This document shows, in pieces, positions 20,985 to 29,322 of a stretch of 64,000 nucleotides of DNA. Every line of letters begins with the position of its first letter. Position 1 is the stretch's first letter. The notes under the pieces were generated by a model that saw only the letters and a program-made list of their open reading frames with translations, was not told the DNA's origin and searched no databases. The DNA lies in the NCBI RefSeq assembly GCF_003313245.1, contig NZ_QJSD01000002.1, positions 1-64,000 on the forward strand, written 5' to 3'. The position numbers were made by a program, and so were the translations under genes. Source of the stretch: Primorskyibacter marinus. GTDB lineage: Bacteria; Pseudomonadota; Alphaproteobacteria; Rhodobacterales; Rhodobacteraceae.

Positions 20985-21781
20985 CCTACCAACCCGTCAT
21001 TCCTACCACAGGCCTATCCGGCTGGAAGTTTCTGGATAGAACTTTAGCGGTGCAGAAGAACACCCATGCCAACTCTGTCACGATCCGGCGGGACACAGAC
21101 TACTTTAAAGAACACATCGGAAAGATTGATACGGCAGAGCAGCTGGTTTCCGATAGACGACTTCTAAGAATTGCCTTGGGGGCGTTTGGGCTTTCCAACG
21201 ACATCGACAGCAAGTTTTTAATTCGAAAAGTCTTGGAAGAGGGCACCTTGGACCCATCATCCTTGGCGAACAAACTGTCGGACTCACGGTATTCAGCATT
21301 TGCAAAGGCATTTGGCTTCGGGAAGCTTGATGCGCCGCGAACGAAGTTGTCTGACTTTCCTCAAGAGATCGTACAGAAATACCAAAGCCAGACTTTTGAA
21401 GTTGCCGTTGGCGAACAAGATGATGACATGCGATTGGCTTTGAACTTTTCCCGTGGGTTGCCGGGAATAACCAATTCTACGTCGGGTAACGATACAAAAT
21501 GGTTCCAAATAATGGGGACGACGGCCCTTCGAGTGGTGTTTGAGACCGCACTTGGTTTGCCAAGCGATTTTGGTTCTCTGGATATCGACAAGCAGCTTGA
21601 GACGTTTAAAGAAAAGACAGAACGTTCTTTCGGGACGTCAAACCTAAAGGATTTGTCTGACGCTGATAGCATCAACAAAATCGTCGAAACATTTCTTTTA
21701 CGTGCACAAATTAAGAGCCAGCCCGTAAATCAAGCTGGAACGATAGCGCTTTCCTTGCTTCAATCTTTCCGTATTTACTAG
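20981..21781 (+). CDS. DUF1217-type flagellar-cluster protein
   Basis: A 266-residue protein beginning MTYQPVIPTTGLSGWKFLDRT and containing DTDYFKEHIGKIDTAEQLV and LRIALGAFGLSND. These are features of the DUF1217 family found next to flagellin genes in alphaproteobacteria; its role is not established. The true start is the ATG overlapping the flbT stop (ATGA). It ends the flaA-flaF-flbT unit, and an IS481-type scar begins immediately after its stop codon. Confidence 0.8.
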   Translation: MTYQPVIPTTGLSGWKFLDRTLAVQKNTHANSVTIRRDTDYFKEHIGKIDTAEQLVSDRRLLRIALGAFGLSNDIDSKFLIRKVLEEGTLDPSSLANKLSDSRYSAFAKAFGFGKLDAPRTKLSDFPQEIVQKYQSQTFEVAVGEQDDDMRLALNFSRGLPGITNSTSGNDTKWFQIMGTTALRVVFETALGLPSDFGSLDIDKQLETFKEKTERSFGTSNLKDLSDADSINKIVETFLLRAQIKSQPVNQAGTIALSLLQSFRIY

Positions 21782-21789
21782 TTACTCAG

Positions 21790-22381
21790 GCCTGACATCT
21801 GATTGATCGAATTGCCGGTGAGTCGAATTGGTTCTGAAGTCCGGTTTCAGCATATGTATTCGTAGGGCCTGTGACCGCTGAATATCTTGAGCTTTCCGGC
21901 GAAATAGTAGGCCGCTATGACGTCGGCGAGATGCACTCACAACTGATCGTGGTTGTCGTTACGGAGCCGCTGCACGGATGGTTCGGTTGCCGGGCTGCTC
22001 GGCGAACTGGATGCCGTTGTCCATGGCCCGGCACTTGATTACGGAGCAGCCAATGAGAGGAGGTCAGGATCGCGTGAATGCGGTAGCGGACGGCCTTGAG
22101 CAGATATTCGAGGGATCCCACGCGGCCTTGCGATCGGTCTTTTCCACGAGTTGCATGATCGTAAACTTTCTGGCTCGGTCAATGCCAACAAGGAGCTAGG
22201 GCTTGCCCTCCACAGTTTGAACCTCGGCTATGTCGATCTGAAAGAAACCTCTCTCGGCAGCTTGCTGCGCATGCGCCTGCCGGGTGACAGTATATCACGC
22301 CCCCGTGACGAACTTGGCCCGCATTGCTTCCTTCCGAGTCAGGGAAAAACGTACCGTCAAACTGTGGAATCTAACACCTAG
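21790..22381 (-). mobile_element. Decayed IS481-family transposase remnant (left scar)
   Basis: On the minus strand, pieces of an IS481-type DDE transposase can be read in different frames. One is EYLLKAVRYRIHAILT, matching the usual EAVPYRIHTVLTDNG. Another is ADVIAAYYFAGKLKIFSGHRPYEYIC, matching the usual C terminus ADFLAAYNFARRLKTLKGLTPYEYI. The element ends near cctag at 22381, similar to the second remnant at 33776. Frameshifts and stops throughout mean it is dead. It sits exactly between the DUF1217 gene and the fliI 3' end. Confidence 0.75.
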
Positions 22382-22388
22382 GCTCACC

Positions 22389-23780
22389 TCATCCCGAAAC
22401 TTGACCCGGGACATGCGGTGCCGCTGTGACCGCATTTGTTGCGACAGGAACAATCTGCACACCGGATTTACGCAGAATTAGATGCAGCCGCGAAAAGCTG
22501 TCTCGGGAACTGCCAGGCTCGGAAAGTGAAAGAAAGCCGTCCAGTTCCGGCCAAGCGCGAATAGCCTGGTCCAGTGCGGGATCTGTGCCGTCTTTATACA
22601 ACCCCGCGCGAACCATCATTTCAGATTCCGAATATGTTCCCATTAACTTGCGTGCAGCAAGGAGCAATTGATTCTCGTCTTCGCTGGCGCATCCGGGCAG
22701 ACTTCGTGAAACGGACCTCAGCAAATCTATTGCCGGATATCGTCCACGTTCGGCAATTTTACGGTCCATCACGACATGGCCATCAAGAACGCCGCGCAGA
22801 ATATCTGCGACAGGTTCTTCCATGTCTGATCCCGCGACAAGAACTGAGAAGATGGCCGTAATGTCACCTGCCGCGGCAGATCCCGGCCCGGCACGTTCGC
22901 ACAGCGACATAATCTGATGCGCTGTGGAGGGCGGATACCCGCGCAACGCTGGAAGCTCGCCAGCCGCGATTGCAACCTCCCGATGCGCTTCGGCAAATCG
23001 CGTGATTGAATCCACGAGTAATAAGACATGCGCGCCCTGATCCCGAAAATGTTCGGCAACTGCCATCGCAGCCAATGGACAACGCCGTCGGACAAGTGGT
23101 GATCGATCAGACGTTGCGGCGACGACAACTGACCGCTTCATGCCATCCTCACCAAGTGTGGTATCGACAAACTCCCGAAGCTCGCGGCCGCGTTCGCCAA
23201 CAAGCGACACAACAACAACGTCGGCGTCGATCTGGCGTGCAAGGCTGGCCAGCAAGCTAGATTTGCCAACGCCCGACCCCGCAAAAAGCCCAAGCCGTTG
23301 ACCGCGTGCAATCGGGAGGAACGTATTGAAAACAACGTGCCCGGTCTCCAGGCGCTTGCCCAAAGGCCTCCGGCTTGCTGGGTCCGGAGGATCACATCGC
23401 AATTCCCGCCTTCCGCTTCCTGCCGACAATGGCAAACCATCCAGCGCCTTTCCGAACGGATCAATCACGCGCCCGATCCATTCATCTGAAGGTGCCAGAG
23501 TATTCCGACCCAAGACTGCGACCCGGTCTTCCAGAGTCACGCCTTCTACGTTGCCCTCTGGCAACATCGCGACCATAGCGTTGCGAATCATCAAAGCTTC
23601 ACCGCCAAGCGGCACGTTATCCCGACGGAACAGGCTTAATCTGTCGCCGATCCGTGCATCACCGGCGATGCCACGCACCCAGATCAGCGCGCCCTCGACC
23701 TCAGCCACACGACCCACCGCCCGAACAGGTTCCAGACTGGTGATTTTATTCCTCAGATCGGCAATCCCTCGATTTTGCAT
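22389..23780 (-). CDS. fliI: Flagellum-specific ATPase FliI
   Basis: A 463-residue export ATPase of the F1-beta type that energises substrate delivery to the flagellar gate. Walker A is AGSGVGKS at 167-174, followed by LVGERGRELREF near 193 and Walker B HVLLLVDSITRFAEAHRE at 251-268. The last 20-30 residues (ending VPVATNAVTAAPHVPGQVSG) do not look like the usual FliI end, and the stop lies 8 bp from the IS481 scar. The native C terminus may therefore have been replaced by insertion. The catalytic core is intact. Confidence 0.9.
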   Translation of the reverse strand: MQNRGIADLRNKITSLEPVRAVGRVAEVEGALIWVRGIAGDARIGDRLSLFRRDNVPLGGEALMIRNAMVAMLPEGNVEGVTLEDRVAVLGRNTLAPSDEWIGRVIDPFGKALDGLPLSAGSGRRELRCDPPDPASRRPLGKRLETGHVVFNTFLPIARGQRLGLFAGSGVGKSSLLASLARQIDADVVVVSLVGERGRELREFVDTTLGEDGMKRSVVVAATSDRSPLVRRRCPLAAMAVAEHFRDQGAHVLLLVDSITRFAEAHREVAIAAGELPALRGYPPSTAHQIMSLCERAGPGSAAAGDITAIFSVLVAGSDMEEPVADILRGVLDGHVVMDRKIAERGRYPAIDLLRSVSRSLPGCASEDENQLLLAARKLMGTYSESEMMVRAGLYKDGTDPALDQAIRAWPELDGFLSLSEPGSSRDSFSRLHLILRKSGVQIVPVATNAVTAAPHVPGQVSG

Positions 23781-23827
23781 CGAACGCTCCTGAAATGTTC
23801 CACAAACCTTTTCTAAAGGAATCAGGG

Positions 23828-23842
23828 TTAAGCCTTGGTTGA
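23828..23842. promoter_or_regulatory. CtrA-like site between fliI and flgB
   Basis: The gap between the divergent fliI and flgB genes contains TTAA-gccttgg-TTGA, one mismatch from the CtrA consensus TTAA-N7-TTAA. CtrA controls flagellar genes in many alphaproteobacteria. A second such site lies upstream of flgE. This is sequence resemblance only. Confidence 0.4.
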
Positions 23843-23865
23843 AGCCAATCGAGGGAGAAACCCCG

Positions 23866-24258
23866 GTGTATCAGAACCTAGAGATTTTCCGGACCGCCAT
23901 TTCGCTGGCACAACACGCAGGAACGCGGCAAGCCGTCATTTCGCAGAACATCGCGAATGCCGATACGCCGGACTATCTTGCGCGACAGGTCGGTGATTTC
24001 GCCAACTTCGCCAGTCAATCCGGCGGGACGGCAGCCGTCCAAAAAGCAACCCGCGCCGGACATTTGAACGGGAACGTTTCCTCGGCCACGCCTGAAATCA
24101 GCATCGCAGAGAGCGCGTCGGATAGTCCGAACGGCAATGGTGTTTCGGTCGAGATGGAAATGGTCAAGGCCGTAGAAGCAAAACGCAATCACGATCAGGC
24201 CCTCGCCGTTTACAAATCCAGCCTCAATATCCTGCGTGCCAGCCTTGGCCGCGGTTGA
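23866..24258 (+). CDS. flgB: Flagellar proximal rod protein FlgB
   Basis: A 130-residue rod subunit. RQAVISQNIANADTPDYLAR near the N terminus is the rod/hook family signature, and the C terminus (MVKAVEAKRNHDQALAVYKS) is typical. The GTG start after gagggaga gives the usual length; an upstream TTG in frame is less likely. First gene of a tight flgB-flgC-fliE-fliQ-flgF-flgG-flgA-flgH-fliL-like operon. Confidence 0.92.
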   Translation: MYQNLEIFRTAISLAQHAGTRQAVISQNIANADTPDYLARQVGDFANFASQSGGTAAVQKATRAGHLNGNVSSATPEISIAESASDSPNGNGVSVEMEMVKAVEAKRNHDQALAVYKSSLNILRASLGRG

Positions 24259-24275
24259 TCTAGGAAGGACGCTGA

Positions 24276-24668
24276 ATGAGTGCATTTTCCGAATCCTTAT
24301 TTGTTTCTGCCAGCGGCTTGCAGGCCCAGGCCAAACGGTTACGGCTGGTGTCAGAAAACATCGCCAATGCAGATACGCCCGGCTATCGCCGTAAGCTTGT
24401 GCCGTTCGAGACGGAAATGAACCGTGCGACTGGCGTTGGCAGCGTGGCGACCGGTCGGGTGACGCTCGACAGGACGGAACTCGACAAAATCCACGACCCT
24501 TCGCATCCGATGGCAGACCAAACCGGTCATTACGAAGCCTCCAATGTGGATTTGATAATCGAGATGGCAGACGCCCGTGAAGCCCAGCGCAGCTACGAGG
24601 CCAACCTGAAAATGTTCGATCAGGCCCGGCAAATGTCGAGCGGGTTGCTTGAACTTCTAAGACGCTAA
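24276..24668 (+). CDS. flgC: Flagellar proximal rod protein FlgC
   Basis: A 130-residue rod subunit starting MSAFSESLFVSASGLQAQAK, with the SENIANADTPGYRRK signature at about 28-42 and DAREAQRSYEANLKMFDQAR at the C terminus. It follows flgB by 17 bp with a ggaagga ribosome-binding site. Length and motifs are normal. Confidence 0.95.
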   Translation: MSAFSESLFVSASGLQAQAKRLRLVSENIANADTPGYRRKLVPFETEMNRATGVGSVATGRVTLDRTELDKIHDPSHPMADQTGHYEASNVDLIIEMADAREAQRSYEANLKMFDQARQMSSGLLELLRR

Positions 24669-24686
24669 TTACAAACGGAGACCAGA

Positions 24687-24980
24687 ATGGATATCCAATC
24701 GCTTTTCGCGGCCCAAAGCTACACCAGCAGCAAACCGGCACTTCAGCCCGCGCCAGAAACAGCCGAAAACACCAAAGACACCTTCGTCAATATGGCAGAA
24801 GATTTCGCCCAGACCGTTCAGGCCGGCGAGGAAACTGCGAAGGCCGCGATGGTAGGACAGGCAGATCCCCACGCCTTGGTTCAAGCGCTAGCGCAATCGG
24901 AGCTTGCAGTCGAAACCGCTGTGACCGTCCGCAACAAGGTGGTTGAGGCGTATCAGGAAATCCTTCGGATGCCGGTCTGA
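24687..24980 (+). CDS. fliE: Flagellar hook-basal body complex protein FliE
   Basis: A 97-residue adaptor joining the MS ring to the rod. The C-terminal half, with SELAVETAVTVRNKVVEAYQEIL, is the conserved FliE helix pair. It lies 18 bp after flgC. Its normal partner, the MS-ring protein FliF, is not encoded in this window. Confidence 0.9.
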   Translation: MDIQSLFAAQSYTSSKPALQPAPETAENTKDTFVNMAEDFAQTVQAGEETAKAAMVGQADPHALVQALAQSELAVETAVTVRNKVVEAYQEILRMPV

Positions 24981-24989
24981 GGCGACATC

Positions 24990-25259
24990 ATGCTCAGCGA
25001 AGCGGTTTTCTATGACACGTTGCGACAGGGTTTGTGGGTGGCGGTCATCACCTCGGTCCCGATCCTGACCGCCGCCTTGATTGCCGGCGTCGGCATCGGC
25101 TTGTTTCAGGCGCTGACCTCAGTGCAAGAGATGACCCTGACTTTCGTGCCGAAAATGATCGCGATCGTGGTCGTTTTCTGGCTCTCGATGAGCTTCATGA
25201 CACAAACCCTGGTGGCCTTCTTTCATGACCACCTCATGCCTTTGATAATCGGAGGATAG
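24990..25259 (+). CDS. fliQ: Flagellar export-gate membrane protein FliQ
   Basis: An 89-residue inner-membrane component of the FliPQR export gate, with two membrane segments and the family motif GIGLFQALTSVQEMTLTFVPK between them. It sits 9 bp after fliE. FliR is encoded at 35490-36260; FliP is not in the window. Confidence 0.95.
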   Translation: MLSEAVFYDTLRQGLWVAVITSVPILTAALIAGVGIGLFQALTSVQEMTLTFVPKMIAIVVVFWLSMSFMTQTLVAFFHDHLMPLIIGG

Positions 25260-25260
25260 A

Positions 25261-25974
25261 ATGGAAAACGCAGGGTACACGACGCTCACCCGACAATCCG
25301 GCCTGAAACGCGAGATGCAGGTGGTTGCCAACAATATCGCCAACGCGGCGACCACCGGCTTCAAGCAGGAAGGATTGCTTTTTTCAGAATATATCATGCG
25401 TTCAAAAGGCGGAGACAGCCTGTCCATGGCGTCGGCCCGCGTTGCCGAAACCTCGCTTTCACAAGGCGAGTTGACCAAGACCGGCAATGCATTTGACCTG
25501 GCAATCGAAGGCGATGGTTTCTTCATGGTGCAAACGCCGGACGGAAACCGGCTGACTCGCGCGGGCATGTTCACACCTGACGCGCAGGGAAATCTGGTCA
25601 CTGCGGACGGGCATCCGGTGTTGGATCTCGGCGAGGCGCCTGTGTTTGTGCCCGCCGGGGACGGACCTGTCAGCATCGCACCGGATGGCACAATCAGTGC
25701 CAATGGTCAGCCCATGGGACAGGTCGGGATCTTCGCGCCTGTGAACCCGCGCGAGATGATCCGTGAAGGCAGCGTGCTTTTCCGCAGCGAGGCCGGGGCA
25801 GAACCGGTTGAAGATGCGCGTGTCATCCAGGGGTTTCTTGAAGCGTCGAATGTCGATCCGATCAGCCAGCTTGCCCGCATGATCGAGGTTCAGCGCGCCT
25901 ACGAGATGGGCCAAAGCTTTATGGATGCCGAAGACGAACGCATCCGCACGGCTATGAAAACACTAATCAAATAG
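25261..25974 (+). CDS. flgF: Flagellar basal-body rod protein FlgF
   Basis: A 237-residue rod protein starting MENAGYTTLTRQSGLKREMQ, with NNIANAATTGFKQEG as the N-terminal signature and AFDLAIEGDGFFMVQTPDG in the middle. The C-terminal signature ASNVDPISQLARMIEVQRAYE is present. It begins 1 bp after the fliQ stop, with its ribosome-binding site inside fliQ. Confidence 0.93.
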   Translation: MENAGYTTLTRQSGLKREMQVVANNIANAATTGFKQEGLLFSEYIMRSKGGDSLSMASARVAETSLSQGELTKTGNAFDLAIEGDGFFMVQTPDGNRLTRAGMFTPDAQGNLVTADGHPVLDLGEAPVFVPAGDGPVSIAPDGTISANGQPMGQVGIFAPVNPREMIREGSVLFRSEAGAEPVEDARVIQGFLEASNVDPISQLARMIEVQRAYEMGQSFMDAEDERIRTAMKTLIK

Positions 25975-25993
25975 ATCAATACAGGAGAGCAGA

Positions 25994-26779
25994 ATGCGTG
26001 CCCTGAAGATTGCCGCCACCGGGATGAGCGCTCAGCAGATGCGGGTCGAGGTTATCTCGAACAACCTGTCGAACATGAGCACAACCGGATATAATGCACG
26101 CCGCGCGGAGTTTGCCGACCTGCACTACCAGCAAGTCAGCCGCGCCGGGTCAATCAATGCGTCTGATGGCACCGTTTTGCCGACGGGCGTTCAACTTGGT
26201 CTGGGTGTCCGACCCGCTGCCGTGTCAGTGCAACTACAACAAGGGGCACTGTCGGCAACCGGTGGCGATCTGGATATCGCGATTGATGGCCAAGGCTATC
26301 TGGAGGTCACGCTGCCGTCTGGCCGCGCCGCCTATACCCGGGATGGCGGGCTGAAACGCAGCGCAGACGGATTGATCGTCACGTCAGAGGGGTTTCCCGT
26401 CGCGCCGGACATCGTGATCCCATCTGATGCCCGCTCGATCTCGATCAATGGTGATGGAGAGGTCTACGCCTATTTCAACGACACCACCGAAGCGCAGGTT
26501 CTGGGCCAGTTCAATCTAGCCGGGTTCACCAACCCCAAGGGACTAGAGGCAATGGGCAGCAACCTGTTTGTGGAAACCGAAGCCTCCGGTCCTGCGCTGA
26601 CGGCATCACCCGGCGAAGACGGGCTTGGCACCTTGCGACAGGGTTATCTTGAGGACAGTTCTGTCGATGCGGTTCGTGAAGTCACCGAACTGATCGAGGC
26701 ACAACGAGGGTATGAGCTGAACGCCAAGGTCATTTCCGCCGCGGACCAGATGCTGGGCGCAACGACGCAGGTCAGGTGA
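25994..26779 (+). CDS. flgG: Flagellar distal rod protein FlgG
   Basis: A 261-residue distal rod subunit with the usual MRALKIAATGMSAQQMRVEV start, NNLSNMSTTGYNARRAEF, a central DLDIAIDGQGYLEV and the C-terminal EVTELIEAQRGYELNAKVI. Distal-rod length (about 260) separates it from FlgF. An aggag ribosome-binding site lies 7 bp upstream; the stop overlaps the flgA start by one base. Confidence 0.95.
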   Translation: MRALKIAATGMSAQQMRVEVISNNLSNMSTTGYNARRAEFADLHYQQVSRAGSINASDGTVLPTGVQLGLGVRPAAVSVQLQQGALSATGGDLDIAIDGQGYLEVTLPSGRAAYTRDGGLKRSADGLIVTSEGFPVAPDIVIPSDARSISINGDGEVYAYFNDTTEAQVLGQFNLAGFTNPKGLEAMGSNLFVETEASGPALTASPGEDGLGTLRQGYLEDSSVDAVREVTELIEAQRGYELNAKVISAADQMLGATTQVR

Positions 26780-27198
26780 TGAAAACAATCCTCGCCTCCC
26801 TTTTCTGCCTGCTCGCGGTGCCCGCTGTTGCCGAAACATTGATCGCCGCGCGGACGATCCGTGCGCAGTCACTCCTGTCTGCACAGGATCTGGTGGTTTC
26901 CGACACCATAATCCCCGGCGCTTTGACTGTCCTCGACGACGCAATCGGACAGGAAGCCCGGGTGACGATCTATGCAGGCAGGCCGGTTCGGGCAGGCGAC
27001 GTCGGACCGCCGGCGATTGTCGACAGAAACGACATCGTCACGCTGATTTTCGAACAGGGCGGCCTGCGGATAACTTCGGACGGCAGATCACTGGGACGCG
27101 GCGGTGAAGGTGACCGTATCCGCGTCATGAACCTAAGTTCCCGAACCAGCGTGTTCGGGCAGATCGATCCTCAAGGGCAGGTGGTTGTATCACAATGA
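26779..27198 (+). CDS. flgA: Flagellar P-ring assembly chaperone FlgA
   Basis: A 139-residue periplasmic chaperone for FlgI. A signal peptide (MKTILASLFCLLAVPAVAE) is followed by a SAF-like domain, with the conserved end GEGDRIRVMNLSS and a closing VFGQIDPQGQVVV. It is short compared with enterobacterial FlgA, as is common in alphaproteobacteria. The ATG overlaps the flgG stop (TGATG); a GTG one codon earlier is also in frame. Its client FlgI is encoded at 38486. Confidence 0.85.
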   Translation: MKTILASLFCLLAVPAVAETLIAARTIRAQSLLSAQDLVVSDTIIPGALTVLDDAIGQEARVTIYAGRPVRAGDVGPPAIVDRNDIVTLIFEQGGLRITSDGRSLGRGGEGDRIRVMNLSSRTSVFGQIDPQGQVVVSQ

Positions 27199-27926
27199 AA
27201 AAGACGACGCTTATCATCGCCGGCCTATGCGCCGGCCTCGCGGGATGCGGCCGGATGGATCACATTGGAAAGGCTCCGGATTTCACGCCGGCCAACCGGG
27301 GCCCGGAACATCAAGCCATGGTATTTGCCGGTTTGCCGGAAACCACGACGCGACTTGCGCCGCATGACGAGGCATCTTTGTGGAGCGGAAGTCGGCGTTC
27401 CTTGCTGGGCGACCGGCGCGCCGAGAAGCGCGGCGATATAATGACCGTTGTAATCGAAATAGATGAAAAGGCCGAAATCTCCAATGCCACATCCCGGTCG
27501 CGCAGCGGATCTGAAAGCCTTGGCCTTCCACAGCTTTTTGGCCTGCCACAAAGGGTAAACGAAAAAATGCCGGAAGGTAGCAGCCTTGACGACGCCGTTT
27601 CGATCAGCAGTGCCAGCGATTCAAAGGGAGATGGGTCCGTGCGGCGCAATGAAAAGCTGACTTTGCGTGTTGCGGCGACGGTGACGGATGTCCTGCCCAA
27701 TGGCGTCCTTTCCATCGAGGGCCTGCAAGAAGTCCGCGTCAACTACGAGATCCGCGAGTTGGTTGTTTCCGGTTATGTTCGCCCGGAGGACATCTCGCGG
27801 ATGAATGAAATTACTTATGACAAAATTGCGTCGGCGCGCATCTCTTACGGTGGCCGCGGGCAGATCTCCGACATGCAACAACCCAGAGTCGGTCAACAAG
27901 TCCTGGATGCAGTTCTTCCTTTCTGA
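27195..27926 (+). CDS. flgH: Flagellar L-ring lipoprotein FlgH
   Basis: A 243-residue outer-membrane ring protein. The lipobox LAGC is at residues 15-18, so Cys18 should be lipidated. The body shows SLLGDRRAEKRGDIMTVVIE and a C-terminal YVRPEDISRMNEITYDKIA typical of FlgH. It overlaps flgA by 4 bases (ATGA). Length is normal. Confidence 0.93.
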   Translation: MKKTTLIIAGLCAGLAGCGRMDHIGKAPDFTPANRGPEHQAMVFAGLPETTTRLAPHDEASLWSGSRRSLLGDRRAEKRGDIMTVVIEIDEKAEISNATSRSRSGSESLGLPQLFGLPQRVNEKMPEGSSLDDAVSISSASDSKGDGSVRRNEKLTLRVAATVTDVLPNGVLSIEGLQEVRVNYEIRELVVSGYVRPEDISRMNEITYDKIASARISYGGRGQISDMQQPRVGQQVLDAVLPF

Positions 27927-27934
27927 GGTACCAC

Positions 27935-28438
27935 ATGATCAAGCTCATAATTCCCCTCACTCTGGCAGCGATCGGAACCGGATCTGGTATCGGTGCGGCA
28001 ATTTTTCTGGCACCACCAACTGAAGAGGCGAATACAGCAAACGTCTCTCTCTGTGGTCCTGATGCCGTGCAACTCTCAGCAGAGAGAAAAGCGCATGAGC
28101 CAGACGTCGGTTCCGAATACGAATTCGTCAAGCTCAACAATCAGTTTGTGGTTCCGGTCGTTCATGATGAACGCGTAAAATCCTTGGTGGTGGTTTCGCT
28201 TACGCTCGAAATTGCGCCCGAAAGTAAGGACTTGGTGTTCGCCAAAGAACCGAAGCTACGAGGCGCCTTTCTTCAATCCATGTTCGACCATGCGAATCTT
28301 GGTGGTTTTGACGGCAATTTCACGGGATCAAATCAACTAAATATACTGCGACAAGATCTTTATCAGGACGGTCGTGCGGTGCTGGGCCCCGCGCTGAAAA
28401 GCGTACTTATTGTTGAAATTGCCAGACAGGACGCCTGA
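27935..28438 (+). CDS. FliL-like flagellar basal-body-associated protein
   Basis: A 167-residue protein with one N-terminal membrane segment (IIPLTLAAIGTGSGIGAAIF) and a periplasmic domain reading EFVKLNNQFVVPVVHDERV followed by VVSLTLEI. This is the pattern of FliL-type stator-associated proteins, which often follow flgH in roseobacters. It lies 8 bp after flgH and ends the operon. I leave the symbol empty because FliL paralogues are hard to tell apart. A pseudogene and the corrinoid operon follow. Confidence 0.6.
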   Translation: MIKLIIPLTLAAIGTGSGIGAAIFLAPPTEEANTANVSLCGPDAVQLSAERKAHEPDVGSEYEFVKLNNQFVVPVVHDERVKSLVVVSLTLEIAPESKDLVFAKEPKLRGAFLQSMFDHANLGGFDGNFTGSNQLNILRQDLYQDGRAVLGPALKSVLIVEIARQDA

Positions 28439-28501
28439 ACAAACCAGTATCATGTCCCAGAAAACCCTGAACCATGCCAACCTTGAAAAGCCGGGCGCGT
28501 T

Positions 28502-28838
28502 GACGAGGCCTTCGCAATCGTCACCAGGGTCCGGGCTGCCGAAGACGACAGCTCCCTCCGGATGTTCTGCTATAATCTCGACGCTGTTTATGAAGAATGT
28601 CCTGAAATGCAGGGCAAGTCGGATGAATTGAAGGCACATCTGTAGAATACGTTCAAGCAGACCCTCAAGGCGGCCAGTCTTCGAAAGTATCTGGAACTGC
28701 TTCGGGATTTTGACGACATCGAGGCCGATGAGGCGGCCCTGGACTTCGCGGAAACCTATCCGCATCTGGGGACGGCGATCAGCTTCCATACCGGCTGACC
28801 ATCCGGCTTGGTTTATGCTGCGTTGCAGCTTCACAAGA
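28502..28838 (+). pseudogene. Relic of a DUF6880-like protein gene
   Basis: The plus strand reads AFAIVTRVRAAEDDSSLRMF and then YNLDAVYEECPEMQGK, a stop (tag), LRKYLELLRDFDDIEADEAA, LDFAETYPHLGTAIS, another stop (tga), then LVYAALQLHK. The order and wording resemble the SWIM-linked DUF6880 family, whose function is unknown. Internal stops and the missing N terminus show it is dead. It sits at the left edge of the block that interrupts the flagellar genes. Confidence 0.45.
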
Positions 28839-29017
28839 CCTGCCGATCATTCCCCTTGTTACGACTTTCCGTCACTGGACGTCTGCATATCTGATTTCTC
28901 AGCCACTCCCAGTAACCGCTGCTTGGCAACATTTAGCGGGGTACCTATGGTGCAAACACTAGATCATCCAACGATTGCTCTTGGATTTCGTAACGGAATG
29001 TGAAATCTATTGCCGCG

Positions 29018-29185
29018 TCACGGTTCCGCATCCGCGGATGAAAAGGGAATGCAGGACGGGATTCTTCCCTATCTGCGACTGCCCTCGCAACTGTAGGCGG
29101 CGAGTTTGATGTCATGCCACTGGCAGTAACGCTGGGAAGGGATCATCACACATTTGAGCCGCGAGTCAGGAGACCTGCCTTGACG
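29018..29185 (+). promoter_or_regulatory. Cobalamin riboswitch (B12 element)
   Basis: The ordered conserved blocks of a cobalamin riboswitch are all present: aaaagggaa at 29041, actgccctcgcaactgtagg then cggcgag at about 29079-29104, atgccactgg at about 29114, gctgggaagg at 29131-29140, and the B12 box agtcaggagacctgcc exactly at 29164-29179. It lies 137 bp upstream of the substrate-binding protein gene. Adenosylcobalamin-type ligands normally close such elements and repress the downstream uptake genes. A short GC-rich element near 29240-29262 may take part in the switch, but I cannot define the expression platform. Confidence 0.93.
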
Positions 29186-29322
29186 AACGCAAACGCCGAC
29201 GAGGTGATCGGCAAGAGGTTGTGATGGCTGGATTGAAACTACTGGGGCATTGCGCCCGCAGGTTCATCAAAGCTGCGGACATCTTCGCTCACCTTTGGCA
29301 CCTTTATTGATCGAGGTGATCT

